From NCBI GenBank assembly GCA_963710735.1, contig CAVQBN010000004.1, positions 1-64,000 on the forward strand: DNA of 64,000 bases, given 5' to 3'. The position numbers and the translations under genes were made by a program. The DNA comes from FEN-1297 sp963710735 (GTDB lineage: Bacteria; Bacteroidota; Ignavibacteria; Ignavibacteriales; Ignavibacteriaceae). Below are positions 29,131 through 39,160 of the stretch, piece by piece; within the stretch, counting starts at the first letter, position 1, and each line of letters opens with the position of its first letter. The notes beneath the pieces were generated by a model. The model did no database searches, was not told the origin of the DNA, and saw nothing but the letters and a program-made list of their open reading frames with translations.

Positions 29131-30009
29131 TTAATATTTACTTTCGCTTTTTCCGCCGAGCATAATTTTAACACTAGCGCTTGCGCCGATTCTGTCCGCA
29201 CCGCTTGCAATCATTGCATCCGCATCTTCTCGGGATCTAATGCCGCCGGAGGCTTTAACACCCACAGAGCTTCCTACCACATATTTCATTAATGCAACAT
29301 CACCTGCAGTTGCACCGCCTTTACTAAACCCGGTTGAGGTTTTTACAAAATCAGCACCGGCATCCTTGCAAATCAAACATGCTTTTATTTTTTCTTCATC
29401 GCTCAGTAAAGCTGTTTCAAGAATAACCTTACAAACTGCGCCATGTTTTTTCGCAGCCAGCACAACTTGATTAACATCGTTGAAAACATAATCATAATTA
29501 CCGCTTTTAAGCTGGCCGATATTAATTACCATATCAACTTCCTGAGCACCGTTGTTTATTGCCTGTTCCGCTTCAAATCTTTTTGTCTCAGTTGTATTTG
29601 CCCCAAGCGGAAATCCTATAACAGTGCATACTTTTACATCGGTATCTTTCAATAATTCATAGGAAAGTGAAACATGGCTAGGGTTTATACAGACAGATGC
29701 GAAATCAAATTTTTTTGCTTCCTCGCAAAGGTCTCTTATTTCCTTAGGCGTTGCCTCAGGTTTCAAAATAGTATGATCAATTTTTTTTGCAAGACCTTTA
29801 TCGAGCAGGACTTCACCAACGCCTAACCCGGCAGCAATTCTTTCGGCACCCACACCGACAATATGATTAACTGCTTTCGGCTGTGTTACAACATTTGTTT
29901 CCCATCCCTTACATGATTCGTCTTTGCAATAAAAATCGTGTAAAGTTTTTTCAAGGAACTCCTGCGAAACTTTGTTATCTGAAGTTGATGTATTCATATT
30001 AAACCCCAT
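29131..30009 (-). CDS. deoC: Deoxyribose-phosphate aldolase DeoC
   Basis: A class I aldolase: DHTILKPEATPKEI, VCTVIGFPLGANTT, and the Schiff-base lysine in FVKTSTGFSKGGAT, with GVKASGGIR downstream. It cleaves 2-deoxyribose-5-phosphate to glyceraldehyde-3-phosphate and acetaldehyde. About 70 residues of N-terminal extension precede the core domain. The ATG at 30009 overlaps folD by 11 bases; ATG 29997, just after the folD stop, is an equally good start. Confidence 0.92.
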   Translation of the reverse strand: MGFNMNTSTSDNKVSQEFLEKTLHDFYCKDESCKGWETNVVTQPKAVNHIVGVGAERIAAGLGVGEVLLDKGLAKKIDHTILKPEATPKEIRDLCEEAKKFDFASVCINPSHVSLSYELLKDTDVKVCTVIGFPLGANTTETKRFEAEQAINNGAQEVDMVINIGQLKSGNYDYVFNDVNQVVLAAKKHGAVCKVILETALLSDEEKIKACLICKDAGADFVKTSTGFSKGGATAGDVALMKYVVGSSVGVKASGGIRSREDADAMIASGADRIGASASVKIMLGGKSESKY

Positions 30010-30879
30010 ATCTTAAATATGCTTTAAAAGTATTTTTTAATAACATTGCTATGGTCATTAGTCCAACACCGCCGGGTACCGGAGTAATGTACGATGCTTT
30101 TTTAGAAACATTCTCAAAATCAACATCGCCGACAATCACTGTAACCTTTGGTTTGCTTGCATCAGGAATTCTGTTTATTCCTACATCAATTACAACAACA
30201 CCGTCTTTAACCATATCTGCTTTTACAAAATTCGGCTGACCAATTGCAGCGATTAAAATATCCGCCTGTTTTGTATAGTCAGCTAGATTTTTTGCCGCGG
30301 AATGACAAATAGTTACAATTGAATTTGCACCTTCTTTTTTCTGAAGCATAATGTTTGCAATCGGTTTACCGACAATATTGCTTCGTCCTAAAACTACGAC
30401 ATGTTGACCCTTTGTTTCAATTCCATATCTTACCAAAAGCTCTTGAATTCCCGCAGGTGTGCACGACACAAAAGTTTCTTTTCCAATAACTAAATTTCCT
30501 ACACTTATAGGATGAAATCCGTCCACATCCTTTTTCGGTGAAATTTTTTCGAATTACTTTATCTTCATCAATATGTTTTGGGAAGCGGAAGCTGAACTAA
30601 AATACCATGGTAATCAGGATCATTATTATATTTATCAACTAAATCCAGCAGCTCTTGTTCTGAAATGTCAGAACTTCTTTTTTCAGCTTTGGACCTCATC
30701 CCGATTTCTTCACAAGCTTTACCCTTATTCCTAACATAAATTTCGGATGCCGGATTATCACCAACTAAAATTGTAACTAATCCCGGAACATTTTTCCCTT
30801 CCTTAATTAATTTACCTATTTCCTGTTTAAGTTCTTCCCTAATTTCTGCTGCAATTTTTTTACCGTCAATTAAAATCAT
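29999..30879 (-). CDS. folD: FolD methylenetetrahydrofolate dehydrogenase/cyclohydrolase, two frameshifts
   Basis: The N-terminal part (start 30879) has PGLVTILVGDNPASEIYVRNK and GILVQLPLPK; the C-terminal part has VDGFHPISVGNL, the Rossmann motif VVVLGRSNIVGKPIA and YITPVPGGVG. Between them two one-base insertions are visible, in A-runs at 30576-30579 and 30544-30549. Removing both restores PKHIDEDKVIRKISPKKDVDG. FolD interconverts one-carbon folates. Two homopolymer insertions 30 bases apart in an essential-type gene look like sequencing error. Confidence 0.88.
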
Positions 30880-30971
30880 TTTTACTCGATTATGCCTTTA
30901 TTTAATAACATTTTTTTAAAAACTATTCTAAATTGTCTGCTTGTCTACTTACCTTTGCTTACTGCCTATTG

Positions 30972-31984
30972 TTACTTGCCTACTAATTCAATTTTACTTT
31001 CTTTTTCCTTATTTCCAATAACCTCATTTAAATATTTCTGCAGTTTCTTGTCGTGATTGATTTCTTCTTCAAAAGGATTTGAATTCTGCCATCCTAATTT
31101 TCTATATTTTCCGGTAATTTTCCAATCTTCTAATGGTAATTTCACAAAAAATTGGATCGTTGTCCAATGTAAAACAACGTCTTTCATTTATTTCGGAAGC
31201 TAATAATGTAGTACCCGAGTGAGCGAAGAAGTCTAAAACAATTTCATCCTTTTTGCTGCTTGCAAGAACTATTCTATTTATTCCTTTTAGTGGTTTCTGT
31301 GCATAACACCCGTTTACATTTTCTTCCATCCTGTAAAACACCTGCTGAATATCAACCCAGACATTACCAGCACGAATAAATTCCGATTTGCTTCGTTCTA
31401 AATTTTCAGTTTCTTTACCGTTTACAACTTTGTAATAACCGCGTAGTACCTTTGGAATATCCGTATACTCTGCTTCTACATTAAATTCCGGTTTGCCTTT
31501 TAGTATAATATAGAAGCTCCTGGCGAATAGACATCCAATTTTTTTGAGTGCCGTAACCGCGCTGATTTCTCATCGTTATAAAACTGCGTGAATCGAATCC
31601 GGAAGTCCGCATCATTGTAATAAAATCTGAAAGCGGCTGAAAATGATTATTCTGATCGGCGCCGAGCCATAAATAAAGCGAAGAATTTTCCGAAAGATGC
31701 ACATAGGAATTTTTTATCCACAGCTTAGACCATTCAATAAAATTATCCAGATCCCTTTCCTCAAATGCAACAAAATTATACGGCGGATCATGAATAGCCA
31801 AAACTGCCTTTTCGTTATTCATCAGGTTTTCAATAGAAGAATTGTCCGAGGCATCCAAACATCCGACTTTGTGTTTTCCCAAAGGATCATTCCAAATCTC
31901 ACCATCTTTTAAACGGCAGTAAGGCAACAACAAATCCCTTATCTTTTCGTCGGAATCAATTCTTGGCAAGGGGAAATTAATCAT
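30972..31984 (-). CDS. Beta-class DNA methyltransferase, two frameshifts
   Basis: Motif IV DPPYNF occurs before motif I VLDFFAHSGTTLLASE, and the C-terminus follows the usual RRLEN..TGKYRKLGWQN.NPFEE pattern, so the order is that of beta-class N6-adenine or N4-cytosine enzymes. The frame breaks at 31498-31501 (extra A in TKGKPEF) and at about 31111-31121 (extra base in the AAAATT run). No restriction enzyme is adjacent; it sits in a housekeeping operon between ymdB and folD, suggesting an orphan regulatory or epigenetic methylase. The recognition sequence is unknown. Confidence 0.8.
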
Positions 31985-31990
31985 TCACAA

Positions 31991-32791
31991 TCAAATTTTT
32001 TTAGTAAAATCCGGGAAGAGTATTCTTTCAAGCTCAATTGTTTTTCCGCTGTCAGTATCTATCTTAAAATAAATTCCGCTAAGATGAACATCATTTTCTG
32101 CAGTTTCATACTTCTGCGGGGTTTGATAAATAAATCTGTTTATAGCAGCCTGGGTTTTCATACCTATAACTGATTCGTAAGGCCCGGTCATTCCCACATC
32201 AGTAATATAACCGGATCCGTTGGGGAATATTCTTTCATCGGCCGTTTGGATATGAGTGTGAGTTCCTACCAATGCACTTATCTTTCCGTCAAGATAATTT
32301 ACCATTGCAAGCTTCTCGGCAGTCGCCTCCGCATGAAAATCTATAAATATATTTTTTGTTTCGCTTTTAATTTTATTAAGAGCCCACTCCGCAGTTCTAA
32401 AAGGACAATCGATAGAGGGCATGAATGTTCTGCCCTGTAAATTTAAGACTGCGACCTTTCCTTTTTTAGTTTCGGCAATATAATAACCGTTTCCGTAAGT
32501 GCCTTTCGGATAATTAAGCGGCCTGATTGCTCTCGGTTCTTTTTTCAAATATTCCTGGGATTGATGTTTATCCCATGTATGATTTCCGCCGGTAATAACA
32601 TGAACGCCAATGTCAAAGAGGATTTTTCCTTCCTTTTCAGTGCATCCTTTACCGTCCGAAGAATTTTCGCCGTTGGCAATAACCAGGTCGGCTTTATATT
32701 TTTGAATTAAGCTGGGCAGCCATGTTTGAACCAGGTCCATACCCGGTTTACCCACAATATCACCAATAAACAGTAGATTTAATGAAGCCAT
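31991..32791 (-). CDS. ymdB: YmdB-family metallophosphoesterase
   Basis: TIGR00282-type protein, 266 aa: FIGDIVGKPGM, ANGENSSDGKG, TGGNHTWDKH, IFIDFHAEATAEK and GTHTHIQTADERIFPNGSGYITDVGM supply the conserved metal ligands (D, E, N, H). YmdB acts as a 2',3'-cyclic-nucleotide phosphodiesterase in Bacillus; the role here is inferred by family. First gene of the 25.8-32.8 kb operon. Confidence 0.88.
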   Translation of the reverse strand: MASLNLLFIGDIVGKPGMDLVQTWLPSLIQKYKADLVIANGENSSDGKGCTEKEGKILFDIGVHVITGGNHTWDKHQSQEYLKKEPRAIRPLNYPKGTYGNGYYIAETKKGKVAVLNLQGRTFMPSIDCPFRTAEWALNKIKSETKNIFIDFHAEATAEKLAMVNYLDGKISALVGTHTHIQTADERIFPNGSGYITDVGMTGPYESVIGMKTQAAINRFIYQTPQKYETAENDVHLSGIYFKIDTDSGKTIELERILFPDFTKKI

Positions 32792-33374
32792 ATATTTCCT
32801 AAATTAGGTTTTCAATATATCTAAAAATGAATAGAATTAAAAGAATTAGCAGTTATTACTTGATCTTGGTATCAGACATTAAAATAAAATTCCAAATGGA
32901 ATATTGATCAAGCTTTTGTAAGCCAGGACTTGTTCTCTGAAAGTTGGGACTGAGTAATTGTAAATGCACACTAAGACTTTGCGACAACAAGAGATGGCAT
33001 ATTGGCAATTAAAGGGAAAAAGTTTCATCCGGAATATAAAAATTATTTAAGTTTTGTATATAAATTTGAGGATAATCTAGCACATAAATTTTTATTTTTT
33101 TGTGCATTTAATTAAAAATATTTTTAAGTTTAAGTATACATAATTAGCTACGATATAAGATGCCGGGGATTTTGTAACTACACTAAGACACGCATGGGGG
33201 CAAATCGAAAAGAAAAGATATTAAAATAGTTTGATTATAATTGAAATTAAGATGTGTATAAATCTACATTCAGTTTCAATTTACATTTAAATTTATCAGA
33301 AAAAGTATTTACATGAGATTGAACTAATATGAAATTGAGCATAAGCCAATTATCCATTATTTTAAAATTAAGGA
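32792..33374. other. 583-base gap with no recognised gene
   Basis: AT-rich spacer between divergent genes. At about 33073-33084 the sequence ATCTAGCACATA matches the right half of the core of intergenic repeat copy A, but the left half is missing. No ORF of convincing quality, RNA gene or terminator was recognised. Promoters for ymdB and for the lipoprotein gene should lie here. Confidence 0.4.
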
Positions 33375-33383
33375 ATGATTGTA

Positions 33384-34541
33384 ATGAAAAATATTTTTGA
33401 ACTATTTATTAAATATTTAGGATCAGCTATTATTATTGCTGTTTTACTTTTTTATTCCGGATGCGAAAAAGATTCTTCCAATCCAACTCAACCTGTTATT
33501 AAGAATGAAAGCTGGAAATTAGATAATAATTTTTTCAGGGAAGATAAAATCTTACTAAATAGTTATGTTTCAAACGGCACTTTTACTATTGCATCATTTG
33601 AGGCTGTTTCTCGTTTTGATTCTTCCAGTTTAGCACCAGATATAAATGTTATTGCTAATCCTTCATTTTCACTTGCTTTTAAACCTGCATTTGGTGATGA
33701 ACTTTGGGTTTACGGAATTCCAACTTCAAAATATTTTCAGCTAGTTTCACCTTATTTCCCTCAAGCCGGCACCGGCTATCTCCGACTGCATGATTGGGAC
33801 AATACCTACTCCCTTAATGCTTTTGCTCTTGCAGGCTATTATAATTTACCCATTGGCGCATTCAATAATCAAGGTACATTCTTATCAGTTATAGCCGATA
33901 CAGACGGCACATCTTTCTGTTTAATAGATTTTAATGTTACAGACTTTACATACGGAAATCCTACATTGAAAATCTCACCTAAGATAACAAAAATCATCCT
34001 GCAGGGATTTGATAAAAATATAAGCTATGCCCCCTTAATAAGTCCTATTAAAGACAAGTTTTTTATTGGAACAAACATTGGCAATTTTATTGCATATCCT
34101 GATGGATCATACAAGCGTCTTTCTCAGATTAATGGAGTTGCTGAGGATATGTTTACTTATAATGATACTTTGTATGTACTCACTTCGAACAGTGAATTGT
34201 ATAGTTCAGTTGATGATGGCGAAAATTGGGTTGATTTTGCAAGTAATTTCCCATCGAACCAGGCCAGACATTTTTATATCGGTGATAGCGTTTATTTCTA
34301 TGTTTACAGCCAATTATTTCATGCGGATTTCAATTCCGGGAAAGTTCAAGAACTGGATAACAGCGGATTAGAAGGTAATGCAATAACATCAGTTAATTTA
34401 TTCGGAGATAAAGTTTGGGTTACTACTTTAAGCGGGCTTTTTTATAAATCCGCTGATAATTTTTTAACTTATAAAACCCAATCTCCTAGTCCAAAAATTC
34501 TCAATAGAATTATGTCATGGAAGATTCAGATTCATAAATGA
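33384..34541 (+). CDS. Lipoprotein with propeller-like repeats, unknown function
   Basis: A type II signal peptide with lipobox LFYSGCEKD, then an exported domain of about 360 residues. The later half contains repeat-like strands such as DTLYVLTSNSELYSSVDDGENWVDF, a pattern seen in BNR/photosynthesis-stability-like beta-propellers. Only an export and propeller assignment is supported. ATG 33384 has AAGGA 9 bases upstream and is preferred to ATG 33375. Confidence 0.65.
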   Translation: MKNIFELFIKYLGSAIIIAVLLFYSGCEKDSSNPTQPVIKNESWKLDNNFFREDKILLNSYVSNGTFTIASFEAVSRFDSSSLAPDINVIANPSFSLAFKPAFGDELWVYGIPTSKYFQLVSPYFPQAGTGYLRLHDWDNTYSLNAFALAGYYNLPIGAFNNQGTFLSVIADTDGTSFCLIDFNVTDFTYGNPTLKISPKITKIILQGFDKNISYAPLISPIKDKFFIGTNIGNFIAYPDGSYKRLSQINGVAEDMFTYNDTLYVLTSNSELYSSVDDGENWVDFASNFPSNQARHFYIGDSVYFYVYSQLFHADFNSGKVQELDNSGLEGNAITSVNLFGDKVWVTTLSGLFYKSADNFLTYKTQSPSPKILNRIMSWKIQIHK

Positions 34542-34640
34542 TTATTATAAAAGATATAAAATGATTTAAAGAAATAATTTATTAGCAATAAAATATTATT
34601 GAATTTTGAAAATCTTTTATTTTAGTAATAGATTTGCAGC

Positions 34641-36383
34641 ATGGAAAAAGAGAAGATTTCCAAAGTACCGGTTGAAGATGCAAGCTTTTGTATTGTCGAC
34701 GTTGAAACTACAGGCCTTTCACCGCAGCGGAACGGTATTATAGAAATAGGTCTTGTAAAAGTATCCAACTTAAAGGTTATAGATACTTATCACTCGCTTA
34801 TAAATCCGGGAAAAGATATTCCCTTCTTCATTACACAGCTTACAGGCATTTCCAATGAAGATGTTTACAATGCTCCTTTTTTTGAAGATGTAGCGGATGA
34901 TATTGCCGAATTCATCGGGGATGATATTTTGACCGCACATAACTTCCCTTTCGATAACAGCTTCTTAAGAAAAGAGTTCAGATACTGCGGCAAAGAACCG
35001 ATAAATAATTTAAACCTATGCACATTAAAATTATCACGCCGCCTTTACCCGATGCTGAGGAGTAAATCTCTTGGAGCGGTTTGTAATCACCTAAGATTAA
35101 AAAACACAGGCGAGCATAGAGCACTCGGGGATGCTGAAGTTACTGCTAAGGTGCTTATTAAAATCATTAAAGACCTGAAGAAAAATCATAAGATTAATTA
35201 TGTTAATGAACTGCTTAATTTCCAAGCTGTACCTCAAAGTTATATGAGACAGGCCAAGGTAAAAAAGCAGCTTGGACAGGATGTTTCAGTTCTTCCCGAT
35301 TCTCCGGGAATCTATTATTTTCTTAATTCAAGAGATGAAATAATTTATATCGGGAAAGCTAAATCTCTAAAGAGCAGGGTTAAATCTTATTTCTTACCGA
35401 CCGCACCGAGAAAGGCAAAAAAAATAATTAAGCAGGCATCAAGATTAAAAATTGAAATTACAAACTCGGAATTAATTGCACTGCTTATGGAAGCTGAGCT
35501 GATTAAAATTATTAACCCCCGGCACAATGTTATGCTTAAAGGATACGGTAATAAATATTTTTTAAGGATAACAGCTACACATCAATTTCCGGCGTTGGAA
35601 ATTTGTAATTATTTTGATTTCGACGGCAACGATTATTTTGGTTTGTTCATTTCAAGAAAGAAAGCAGATTTAGTCCATGAAATGATAACAAAAACGTTTG
35701 CGCTACGAGAATGCACTGATAAAGAATTTTCAAAAGGGAAAGCATGCTTCCTTGCCGAAATAGAACGCTGTACGGTTCCATGCGTGAATAAAGGGAAACC
35801 GGAATATTTTGATGAACTGGAAAAGGTTTACGATTTTCTTTACGGAAAAAATCAATTTGCGTTGAACCGCTTAATAAATAAGATGAAAGAACATTCCGAT
35901 AAACAGAAGTATGAAAAGGCAGCCGAAGTAAAACAGTTAATCGATATGATTCTTTCTCAGACACATAAGTCTTCCCTTCTTGCTGAACCGGTTAATCTTG
36001 CAAACGTTCTGTTCGAGATAAACGAAGGCTTTGGGAAAGATTATGTCTTAATGATTGCCGGGAAAATATTTATTAAGAAATATGCTATCAGCAATAAAGA
36101 TTACTTTGATGAAGCTTTAGACGATTATTTTGAAAATACGATTCATCAAAATTCCCTGCCTAATGATGAAGACCTCGAAAAGATGAAGATAACTTTGAAC
36201 TGGCTGATTAAGAATCGTAATAAAGTTAAAACTTTTTACTTGAAAGAGTATAAAACAAAAGCTGAACTATTCGCTAAAGCTTCAAGCTTCGGTTTGTTCA
36301 GCAGTCCGCCAAAAGCATCAACATTCGATATAAAAAGTTTTCTCCCGGAATACAGCTTGGCAGAAGAAGAAACGGAAATTTAA
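34641..36383 (+). CDS. DnaQ-type exonuclease fused to UvrC-like GIY-YIG nuclease region
   Basis: Residues ~14-175 are a DEDD exonuclease of the DNA polymerase III epsilon type (IVDVETTGLSP, LTAHNFPFDNSFL, HRALGDAEVT). From ~220 a UvrC-like GIY-YIG domain follows (PGIYYFLNSRDEIIYIGKAKSL.KSRV), then a cysteine-containing segment (FLAEIERCTVPCVNKGKPEYF) and a UVR-like helix pair (KMKEHSDKQKYEKAAEVKQLIDMI). It lacks the UvrC C-terminal RNase-H/HhH part. The combination suggests a role in DNA repair or damage incision. It ends overlapping the opposite-strand thioredoxin gene by 4 bases. Confidence 0.85.
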   Translation: MEKEKISKVPVEDASFCIVDVETTGLSPQRNGIIEIGLVKVSNLKVIDTYHSLINPGKDIPFFITQLTGISNEDVYNAPFFEDVADDIAEFIGDDILTAHNFPFDNSFLRKEFRYCGKEPINNLNLCTLKLSRRLYPMLRSKSLGAVCNHLRLKNTGEHRALGDAEVTAKVLIKIIKDLKKNHKINYVNELLNFQAVPQSYMRQAKVKKQLGQDVSVLPDSPGIYYFLNSRDEIIYIGKAKSLKSRVKSYFLPTAPRKAKKIIKQASRLKIEITNSELIALLMEAELIKIINPRHNVMLKGYGNKYFLRITATHQFPALEICNYFDFDGNDYFGLFISRKKADLVHEMITKTFALRECTDKEFSKGKACFLAEIERCTVPCVNKGKPEYFDELEKVYDFLYGKNQFALNRLINKMKEHSDKQKYEKAAEVKQLIDMILSQTHKSSLLAEPVNLANVLFEINEGFGKDYVLMIAGKIFIKKYAISNKDYFDEALDDYFENTIHQNSLPNDEDLEKMKITLNWLIKNRNKVKTFYLKEYKTKAELFAKASSFGLFSSPPKASTFDIKSFLPEYSLAEEETEI

Positions 36384-36880
36384 ATTTTATGAGAGCTGTT
36401 TGACCATTTTTTTAAGAAGGTCATAACTCTATTGTAATCGTATCCTTTTCCTTTTTCAAGCTCCCCGGTATCTTTTGACTTCAATAATTTCCCATATTTA
36501 TTAAGAATAAAGACATGCGGATAACCTTCAATTTTAGGGTATTTTGAAAGCACTTTCTCGTTTTTATTTTCTTTACTGTAATTTATTTTCACAAACACAT
36601 AATGCTTTTGAAGATAGGAGTATAGATCTTTGTGTGTTTCATAAAAATTATCCAGGCGGTGGCACCAGATGCACCACTCTCCTCCCACATCAACGTAAAT
36701 TCTTTTGTTTGTTTGTTTCGCTTCAGTAACGGCATCTTTAATATCTTTAGCTGCATTTCTTGAAGGATCAAAACTGGGAAGGACAGCTGCTTCTTTTTCA
36801 GTTTTTGTTTTGTCTTGCGGGAACAAATTTACAGAAACAAAAAGGAAAGCAAAAAGGACAAGCATTATTTTTAATTTCAT
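36380..36880 (-). CDS. Secreted thioredoxin-family protein
   Basis: A signal peptide (MLVLFAFLFVSVNLFPQ), then a thioredoxin-like fold with the active-site EWCIWCHRLD and the cis-proline region EGYPHVFILNKYGKLL. The WCxWC-H pattern is that of DUF255/thioredoxin_7-type proteins rather than classical CGPC thioredoxin. Likely a periplasmic thiol reductase or isomerase; the partner is unknown. Confidence 0.82.
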   Translation of the reverse strand: MKLKIMLVLFAFLFVSVNLFPQDKTKTEKEAAVLPSFDPSRNAAKDIKDAVTEAKQTNKRIYVDVGGEWCIWCHRLDNFYETHKDLYSYLQKHYVFVKINYSKENKNEKVLSKYPKIEGYPHVFILNKYGKLLKSKDTGELEKGKGYDYNRVMTFLKKWSNSSHKI

Positions 36881-37084
36881 TAGAACTCCCTTAATTGAAA
36901 AACTGTCCGCTAAAATTAATAATTAAATTATTACGCACAAAATTATTTGAATGAGAAGTACGATGATAAAATGTTTCCTGAAGCAACCAGGATGTAATAT
37001 TTTTCATTTGAATTTGATTCATAAAAATCTGGTTATTATAATAGCACATCGAAATCTGCAATCACTATAATTTTAAGGATCAAT

Positions 37085-38267
37085 ATGAACTTCGCCAAAA
37101 GACTGGAGAGGCTCCCTCCATATTTATTTGCTGAATTGAATGCAATTAAACTTCAGAAAAGGCAGCAAGGCATTGATATGATTGACCTCGGTATGGGAAA
37201 TCCCGATCAGCCTACGCCTAAATTTATAATCGATAAATTAAAACAAACTATCGATGACCCGAAGACTCACAGGTATTCCCGCTCAAAAGGAATCGGCGGT
37301 GTATTAAAAGCTATTTCCAGAAAATACAAACGTGATTTTAATGTTGATATTGATCCCGAAACAGAAGCCGTTGCAACAATAGGGAGTAAAGAAGGATTGT
37401 CTCATTTATGCTTAGCTCTCCTTGATGAAGGCGATGTGGTTTTAGTTCCGAATCCGACTTACCCGATTCATATATACGGCGTAACTTCTGCCGGAGCTAA
37501 TGTTATTTCTATTCCTTTAAGTGAAGAGAATAATTTTATCCCGGATATTTCACTAATAACAAGAGACATGTGGCCGCGTCCCAAAAATGTTAATACTAAA
37601 TTTCCCGGCAAACCCGACAACCGCAGTTGTTGATCTTGATTATTTAAAAGAGATTGTTGCATTCGCTAAGAGAAGTAATTTAATAATTGTTCACGACATG
37701 GCTTACAGCGACATTGTCTTTGACGGAACTAAGGTGCCTTCCATTCTCCAGGTTCCCGGCGCTAAAGATGTTGCTGTTGAGTTTTTTACAATGTCTAAAA
37801 GCTACAACATGGCCGGCTGGCGAGTCGGTTTTTGCATAGGTAATGCTGAAATATGCAAAGCGCTTGCCAAGTTAAAAAGTTTTTATGATTACGGAATATT
37901 TACACCGATCCAGGTTGCAGCAATTACAGCACTTGACTCCCCCGCTTCTGTTACAACTGCGATAGCAGAAGTTTATAAAAAAAGAAGAGATGTTTTAGTC
38001 GACGGTTTAAATAATATAGGGTGGAATATTAAAAAACCGAAAGCAAGTATGTTTGTCTGGGCTCCTATTCCCGAAAAGTTTAAGAAGATGGGATCGTTAC
38101 AGTTTTCAAAACTGCTGATTGATAAAGCTGAGGTTGTTACTTCCCCGGGAATTGCTTTCGGAGAATATGGTGAAGGTTATTTAAGAATTTCAATGGTGGA
38201 AAATGAACAGCGTATAAAGCAGGCAATCAGAAACATTAAAAAGTTAATGGATGATAAAAACTATTAG
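37085..38267 (+). CDS. alaC: Alanine/glutamate-pyruvate aminotransferase AlaC, frameshifted
   Basis: A class I/II PLP aminotransferase closely following AlaC sequence: RLPPYLFAELNAIKL, DLGMGNPDQPTP, ATIGSKEGLSHL, VPNPTYPIHIYG, NFPANPTTAVV, HDMAYSDIVFDG and the PLP lysine in TMSKSYNMAGWRVGF. The frame breaks in the A5 run at 37583-37587; removing one A gives RPKMLILNFPANP, as expected. It converts pyruvate and glutamate to alanine and 2-oxoglutarate. The eIF2B-like gene starts 6 bases after its stop. Confidence 0.88.
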
Positions 38268-38273
38268 ATCAAT

Positions 38274-39068
38274 ATGACGAAGAAATCTTTAATTGAATTA
38301 AATAAAATTCTGAATGATAAGACTTCAGGTTCAACTGAGATAGTTTTAGAATTGAATAAATTCTTTCAAAATAATGCAAGAGATTATGAAGTAATTAATA
38401 CTTCAATCTTAAAAGCAGAAAAAAAGCTGGCACACTTCGCAGTAATTAACAATTACCTTAAAGATCTGAAGAAAATAGTCCGGACTAATGATCACAATAA
38501 GATTTTGCTTTTTACTAATGAATTCAAAAATGCAGTAGAAATTAAATATCAGAAACTTTATAAAAATGCTAAGGAGTACTTATTAAAAGCTGATAATATT
38601 TTAACTATCTCAAACAGTGCTACTCTTCTTGAAGTCTTTAAACGCTTAAAAAAAGATAACAGACTACTAAAAATCGTTGTCGCTGAATCAAGGCCGAAAG
38701 ATGAAGGACGTTTATTTGCAAATGCATTGGCGAAACACAAAATAAAAGTGGAGTTAATAACGGATGCAATGGTCTCATTATTCATCCCTCAAATTGATGC
38801 AGTTGTTTTAGGCGCTGATGCAATTTTAAAGAGTAGAAATATTATAAATAAAGTCGGCAGTAAATCAGCGGCACTTTTATGCAGGCATTACAAAAAACCT
38901 TGTTACGTAATAACCACAAAAGATAAAATTACTTCTAAAAATAAATTTCACCAGACCAAACAAAATCCAGGGGAGATCTGGAATTTTGAAGATAAGAATA
39001 TCAAAATAATCAATTATTATTTTGAAGAGATTGAGAAAAACTTAATTACCAAAATAATTACCGATTAG
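38274..39068 (+). CDS. eIF2B/ribose-1,5-bisphosphate-isomerase-like protein
   Basis: The C-terminal part has the family blocks ILTISNSATLLEVFKRL, VVAESRPKDEGRLFANAL, VELITDAMVSLFIPQIDAVVLGADAIL and NKVGSKSAALLCRHYKKPCYVIT, the Rossmann-like core shared by eIF2B alpha, MtnA and R15P isomerases. The N-terminus is helical. Substrate cannot be told from sequence; ribose- or methylthioribose-phosphate isomerase and a non-catalytic regulator are all possible. Probably co-transcribed with alaC. Confidence 0.75.
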   Translation: MTKKSLIELNKILNDKTSGSTEIVLELNKFFQNNARDYEVINTSILKAEKKLAHFAVINNYLKDLKKIVRTNDHNKILLFTNEFKNAVEIKYQKLYKNAKEYLLKADNILTISNSATLLEVFKRLKKDNRLLKIVVAESRPKDEGRLFANALAKHKIKVELITDAMVSLFIPQIDAVVLGADAILKSRNIINKVGSKSAALLCRHYKKPCYVITTKDKITSKNKFHQTKQNPGEIWNFEDKNIKIINYYFEEIEKNLITKIITD

Positions 39069-39160
39069 CCTTTCACAACTATCCATCACTAATATTTTAT
39101 TTCTTTTGGAACTCTGAACCCTAAATTATAATTTTATATACAAAAATTTTGGGAATCTTT

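Noticed and set aside
26965..31984. Cluster of true pseudogenes (aroA, folD, methyltransferase)
   Set aside because: Each break is a single base, mostly in a homopolymer, with full conservation on both sides and no other decay; error is more likely, though not proven.
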